Shown here in pieces: positions 59,515 through 64,000 of a stretch of 64,000 nt of DNA. The notes beneath the pieces were generated by a model. It saw only the letters and a program-made list of their open reading frames with translations, was not told where the DNA came from and made no database searches. Both the position numbers and the translations under genes were made by a program. Source of the stretch: Gracilaria gracilis (Eukaryota; Rhodophyta; Florideophyceae; Gracilariales; Gracilariaceae). The stretch covers positions 62,001-126,000 of the forward strand of contig JARGSG010000184.1 of NCBI GenBank assembly GCA_030374805.1, in the 5' to 3' direction. Position 1 is the first letter of the stretch. The number at the start of each line of letters is the position of its first letter.

Positions 59515-60209
59515 GCAAGCATGGGAAAAGCACATGCACAGTATCTCGATGAGACCTTGTTGGCCTCTGTAAAGCTACGGCCACATATGTAGGCTTGCGG
59601 ATTGAAAGTCGCACTTTACAGGGTATTGCACCTACGATGTTCTGGCTACTGATGACAAATTAGGTGGCCCGTCTGGGGTAGAGCTAGGAAGGGATTATGT
59701 TGGGTACGAGGATTCTTTATAATCTCTTGTCAACTCTCTGTGGAGCTGAGAAAGAAGGAAGTGCAACAGCTTCTTGGGTCGTGAGGTTACGTGATGATAG
59801 TGAAGTTTGTGTCCTTTCGTGGGAGCAAGCAGCGCTTTCAGTTTTGATCATCATCCCGAACACACGTATGCAAAACCGAAGGGATGCTCTTCCAGCCCAC
59901 GACAGTTCAAGACTTCGGAGCCCCTAATTGAATGGCCACCTTAATAGCCCTGGAAGTAAGTATTTACCTCAAGGACTTCTAAGGCAAATCCATATCATCA
60001 GGTATCATCACATATTGGAACACTATAAGGGGCAACTGAATTGGGCGGCCCAATCAACTTGCAGATAGTCGGTAACATTGAGGTGAGAAAAACGACTTCC
60101 ACCATTCGCGGTACAGACTGAGAACGATCAATCCATGACTTGGAAGAAGCTCTAACCCAACACCAGTAGTGACTGTCCTCATCAGGCAGCAGTTTGTGTG
60201 CGTAGTCTG
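59515..60209. other. Intergenic region
   Basis: About 700 bp upstream of the Clp-like gene and downstream of SMARCD; no gene or motif recognised. Confidence 0.45.
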
Positions 60210-61712
60210 CTAGCTCTTGAGAACGCCTTCAACCGTCTCTTCAGCAGTGTCAGCAATTGCTTTTCTCAGCAAATATCGGGGAACCGCCTCATACACCCAC
60301 TGCTGCTGGTAAAAAGATGCTCTCCGTTCTTCCTCGGGATTCCTACCTGTGCTACCACCGAGAACTTTCAAGTCCCTGGTTTGGCTCAGAATTAAATGGT
60401 TTATAAACTGGACAGGATTCGAACAAAAACCGACGAAGAAGTCTCTTCGTTTCTTATGTTCAGCAATTTTCTGAAGTGCAACCATATGCTTCTCGCTGAG
60501 AGCTTCATATTCCGTCGACTGCGGGAGACCGAGTCCAAATGTCCCCGCTTTTCGAGCAGACTCAATTAAGCCTGTGTCCTGAACATTCACTTCGATATCG
60601 TAGCAGTCCTGATTGTCAACAACATCTCCATTCAATTTCACCTCGTACTCAATCTGTATGGGTTCCAACGGTCCCATGTGGCTCTTGATGATAGCAAACA
60701 GCTGCTGAAGCTTCAAAACCTCTACAGTTTGATTCACAGGTCCAAGCAAGGTCTTCAAACCAGGATCCAGTCGCACAGCTGTGCGGTCGTCAACGCATTG
60801 CAACCTGTTCTTCTTCACGTATTGCCAAACACTGTTGTAAATGTTTTTCTTCGTCTCCCTCTTTATTCCGATTAGACGAGAAAGAGGCCATGATATACGA
60901 AAGTGATCCGGCTTGTGATCCACAAACAGGTAGATCTTCGCAGTGAATTCGTTCGAGCCAGCTCGCGAAATCTCAAAGCCATTTGACGAAGGTTCACCGT
61001 CCTTCCGCTTCCACTCTATCATGTTGTTCTCAGGATATAGATCTTTATCAAGCTCAACGATGACCTTGCTGAAAATGTCCGAGCACTTCGGAGGGGGACC
61101 AATCAACACGCTTACAGGTTCGGAAGTTTGATATTGACCAGGAACGGGTGATGATGGCAGTCCTGGTGACACTCCAGTTGCTCCAGGGGTAGTCGTAAGA
61201 CCAGGAACGCCTGCTGACCGGGAGTCCGCGCCATTACCCTGGTTGACTGTCCTCGATGAATCTTTTTTCGGTAGTAGTTGGCCTTGAATTCGCAAAGACC
61301 AAGACGCAACGTCCTCCGAAGTAACCCCTTGAGCTTCTGGCTGCGACCGGTACGTGTTGAATATGTATAATCTGAACACGCGCTTCTCGGAGAAGAATTG
61401 CGACTTCAACATCTCCTTAATATCCTGTTGCTTGCGCATCAATGCGAGGTCAAGGCGCTCCTCCATTTCCATTAGCTTTTTGTACGCAGGCGACTCGCCC
61501 GAAAGAGCAAGAGCAGACTTCCTGGCAGCCTCAACATTTACCTTTGATGGATGTGAAGAAACATGGCGCTTCCGAGCTTGTTCCGCAATTGGACCCATTG
61601 AGGCACGAGCTCTCTTTCGACGTTCAGATGCAGACGCCAAGAAATCTGCAGCGGCCCGGCCCACGTCGCTTTCAGATTTGAGAGCACCTCCTTTCCCTCC
61701 GGAAATTTCCAT
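60210..61712 (-). CDS. SMARCD: SWI/SNF complex subunit SMARCD/Swp73 (BAF60), SWIB domain
   Basis: An intronless gene of 500 residues. The central SWIB/MDM2 fold is clear (PDHFRISWPLSRLIGIKRET, NIYNSVWQYVKKNRLQ, then DPGLKTLLG). It is followed by the BAF60-specific stretch (LQQLFAIIKSHMGPLEPIQIEYEV) and the C-terminal helices with HKKRRDFFVGFCSNPVQFIN and a long end region. The N-terminal part has the family block MEERLDLALMRKQQDIKEML. The protein is a core subunit that links SWI/SNF chromatin remodellers to transcription factors. A Gly/Pro/Ser-rich insert (about residues 170-205) is extra relative to plants and animals. The start ATG is 900 bp from divergent RPB2. Confidence 0.95.
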   Translation of the reverse strand: MEISGGKGGALKSESDVGRAAADFLASASERRKRARASMGPIAEQARKRHVSSHPSKVNVEAARKSALALSGESPAYKKLMEMEERLDLALMRKQQDIKEMLKSQFFSEKRVFRLYIFNTYRSQPEAQGVTSEDVASWSLRIQGQLLPKKDSSRTVNQGNGADSRSAGVPGLTTTPGATGVSPGLPSSPVPGQYQTSEPVSVLIGPPPKCSDIFSKVIVELDKDLYPENNMIEWKRKDGEPSSNGFEISRAGSNEFTAKIYLFVDHKPDHFRISWPLSRLIGIKRETKKNIYNSVWQYVKKNRLQCVDDRTAVRLDPGLKTLLGPVNQTVEVLKLQQLFAIIKSHMGPLEPIQIEYEVKLNGDVVDNQDCYDIEVNVQDTGLIESARKAGTFGLGLPQSTEYEALSEKHMVALQKIAEHKKRRDFFVGFCSNPVQFINHLILSQTRDLKVLGGSTGRNPEEERRASFYQQQWVYEAVPRYLLRKAIADTAEETVEGVLKS

Positions 61713-62611
61713 GTTGTAAAAAGTGTGTGATCAAGTGTCTAAGAGCCTATTAGTTGAAGTGCTAGCAAGTTTATCCAAGTTAAAGCACACCCTGTGCGCC
61801 AGAATTTGGTGGCGAACTCAGAACTGAACTCTTGAGAGCACTGCAAATTGAACTGGTCTCTGCACGAACAAAGGTTCACTTATTTCTGGAATTGTCGCTG
61901 CTTCTTTCCCGCACACCTTGTGTCGCCACAAGGAACATGAGAAGGTGCAGTCAGTGAGAATTTAAGCCAAGCGCAGCGATAGCAAATGTACCGTTGTTAC
62001 CCAAGGGTACTTTCGTTGCAAGTCTTTCTTCCCCTTCAATAATTTTGGAAGGAAGAAAGTACAATCGATCGTAGGGTATATACGTGTACATTTTACATAC
62101 CTCGACTCAATTTAAAAAAAGTGAACTTGTTTTGATAGCGCGCCTCTTTCGTGACCAAACCAAGGTTACTGTACACGTGTATCTACACAAGCGTTGGAAC
62201 CCTGCCTACCAGCCTTCCCGCCAATAGTGTACCGTTGGTAACCCTTAACCTTAACCCTTACCCACCTCTGCACTGTGTGCGGCAGCCTTCATGACTTTTC
62301 ATATAGATAGATGTCTTCTGGAACGACCATCATTTATCAGGATCAACAACGCTGCAGAACTGAAAGAGTAGTTGGGAGCGTTGGATCTCGAGGACTGATT
62401 CGTTTCTCGAAGACTGATTCAGCTTGTCTGTATTATCCTTACGAGCGTACCTCAGCACCCGAAGAAGCATCAAAGCATCAAATTTTGACTCGACAACGGA
62501 TACTCCCATATTCTGTTCTACAACAACGACTCCAGGTTCTGTAACGAAGTCGCGTCTTTCGTTAGAACTTTCAAGCTTGGGAAGTTAAACGCATCTTGGC
62601 TCGCGAACAAT
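61713..62611. promoter_or_regulatory. Divergent promoter region of SMARCD and RPB2
   Basis: The 900-bp gap contains GTACCGTTGTTACCC with AAGGGTAC (61988-62010), GTACCGTTGGTAACCC (62229-62244) and a telomere-like run of CCTTAACC/CCCTTACCC units (62242-62262). A CATATAGATAG element near 62301 may be the RPB2 TATA box, leaving a leader of about 280 nt. Confidence 0.55.
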
Positions 62612-64000
62612 ATGCAAGTCGAATCCAGACCGTCCGTGCATAACAACGGATACTATGACACGACAAGGGACCTCGAATACGAAGTGCATGACAGAGATGC
62701 AGAGTACATGAATGGAGATGGTTTTGCAGACGAACCAGAAGATGTATTTGACGAAGACGAAGAGCCAATAACCGAAGAAGATGCTTGGACGGTAATTGCC
62801 TCCCATTTCAAAACAAGAGGACTCGTCGGCCAGCAACTCGACTCGTACGATGTCTTCATGACAAACACCATGCAGGTAAGGCTCGAATGACGAACTTAAC
62901 CGAGCTCTAGACAAACGCATGATGCTACTGCAATACAATTACTGACGCTCTATCCGTTCGTCAACCCGTTCATTATTGTTTTTCCTCTCACAGGACCTTG
63001 TGGATCAAACACCGGACATAGAAATCATTTCCGAAGATCAACACATGCCGGGTGAGATGGAGCAAGATACTGCAAAGCGTGTAATCATAAGATTCGGACA
63101 GTTACGTATGGGTCGCCCATTTTTCCAAGAATCTACAGGTGAAGCTCAACTGCTCTACCCCAATCAGGCTCGTCTAAGAAACTTGACGTATGCATCTCCT
63201 TTGTACTGCGAGATATCAAAGACAGAACTAGAAGTTCACCCTGACACGGGCGAAGAGGTTCACTTGGGCCAAGAGAACAAAACAGTATTCTTTGGACGAG
63301 TTCCTCTGATGCTCCGGTCGAGGTACTGTCTCCTTGCTGACTTGAAGACCGATAAGGAGCTTAACAAAATGGGCGAGTGTCATGTTGATCAGGGTGGTTA
63401 TTTTGTTATTAACGGTTCTGAAAAAGTGCTTCTTGCTCAAGAACGAATGTCCACGAACCACTGTTTCGTCTTCGTCAGGTCCCTCCCATCCACTTATTCT
63501 CATGTAGCTGAAGTTCGATCTGCATCTGAGGCAAGCAATAGACCAACAACTTCTCTTCAAGTGAAGCTCAAGTCACGCGGGAAAGGAAGGGATGGGCTCA
63601 CTGGATCAACTATTCACTGTCAAATCCCAAGTATACGTGAGGAGATACCTGTGGTAGTTTTGTTCCGCGCTCTAGGATGCGCGAATGACAAAGAAGTCAT
63701 GAGTCATATCTGCTACGATTTATCAGATGAGGAACTCATGACTTCTGTCATGCCCTCAATAGAAGAAGCCCAGGACATTCGCGACGTCTCAAGCGCCCTT
63801 GACTTTATAGGAAGAAGAGGGCCTGGAAAGGGAGGTCTTTCTAGAGGAGACCGTATAAAGTACGGAAGAGACGTTCTACAACTGGAGCTTCTCCCTCATA
63901 TCGGAACTGAACCAGGATCTGAAATGAAAAAGTCCTACTATTTGGGGTACATGGTGAACAAACTGCTTCATGTAGCACTCGGTAGACAGCGCGAAGATGA
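62612..64000 (+). CDS. RPB2: RNA polymerase II second-largest subunit RPB2 (5' part, 2 exons so far)
   Basis: Exon 1 (62612-62875) and exon 2 (62994 onward) join in phase across a 118-bp intron (GTAAGG...ACAG). The frame runs off the window end. The first 88 residues contain the Pol II-type entry ITEEDAWTVIASHFKTRGLVGQQLDSYDVF. Exon 2 continues through the protrusion and lobe: YPNQARLRNLTYASPLYCEI, VFFGRVPLMLRSRYC, GGYFVINGSEKVLLAQERM, and the fork region GRRGPGKG. About 423 of roughly 1200 residues are present. RPB2 forms half of the polymerase active-site cleft and binds the transcribed hybrid. The acidic N-terminal extension with many Asp/Glu is specific to this gene. Confidence 0.97.

Noticed and set aside
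62311-62544. Small open frame just upstream of RPB2
   Set aside because: It lies within the likely RPB2 leader, has no domain, and starts immediately after the TATA-like element.
1-64000. CRISPR array, operons, insertion sequences or viral genes
   Set aside because: The DNA is eukaryotic nuclear with spliced genes. No regular spacer-repeat array, transposase, integrase, reverse transcriptase or viral protein was seen.

Overview
The window is nuclear DNA from a photosynthetic eukaryote. It encodes a cytosolic ribosomal protein uL3, eIF5A with its hypusine lysine, a MAP kinase with a TEY loop, topoisomerase II, FAN1, a SMARCD/Swp73 chromatin-remodelling subunit and RNA polymerase II RPB2. It also encodes mitochondrial proteins (Mic60, mS33) and apparent plastid proteins: an FKBP with a twin-arginine thylakoid-type signal and an adenylate kinase with an N-terminal transit-like extension. 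Genes are compact. Most have no intron and the rest have one or two short ones (58-446 bp, GT-AG). Several gene pairs end tail to tail within 66-98 bp. This fits a red alga, probably a florideophyte, but that is an inference from gene style and not a database match.

Layout. 1-2.8 kb has no recognisable gene. 2.8-5.4 kb holds a Sec14/CRAL-TRIO gene and a NEDP1/SENP8-type deneddylase, both spliced. 6.0-7.6 kb is an Arg-rich unknown gene on the minus strand. 8.9-13.6 kb holds RPL3 and, convergent to it, the E4 ubiquitin factor UFD2. 15.0-16.9 kb is a C2H2 zinc-finger gene, 18.6-19.5 kb a basic unknown protein and 20.0-21.5 kb a WD40-like protein. A tRNA-Gly(GCC) lies at 23.0 kb, next to a near-perfect 98-bp hairpin. 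23.7-27.7 kb holds MIC60 and the MAP kinase. 28.65-36.3 kb is a very GC-rich, CpG-rich island with four genes (DUF547, class I glutamine amidotransferase, an Ala/Ser-rich unknown and a lumenal FKBP). 36.8-40.3 kb holds a GT61-like type II membrane glycosyltransferase and, convergent to it, an adenylate kinase fused to DUF3054. 41.4-49.2 kb holds FAN1 and TOP2, convergent and 98 bp apart. 49.7-49.9 kb is a large foldback sequence. 50.3-54.3 kb holds EIF5A, an unknown mitochondrial-type protein and mS33. 55.3-59.4 kb holds a coiled-coil unknown, a START-like protein with a duplicated acidic tail and a degenerate Clp/Hsp100 D1-only protein. 60.2-64.0 kb holds SMARCD and the 5' part of RPB2, divergent from each other.

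The genes are mainly housekeeping and do not form one pathway. The strongest points for follow-up are the adenylate kinase-DUF3054 fusion, the stand-alone Clp D1 protein that has lost its ATPase and pore residues, two long foldbacks in intergenic DNA, and a recurring GTACCGTTGGTAC-type motif (often with AAGGGTAC nearby) in intergenic, promoter-proximal positions. Intron boundaries were worked out by hand from GT-AG sites, reading-frame phase and expected family sequence. Start codons in GC-rich genes are less sure than the rest.
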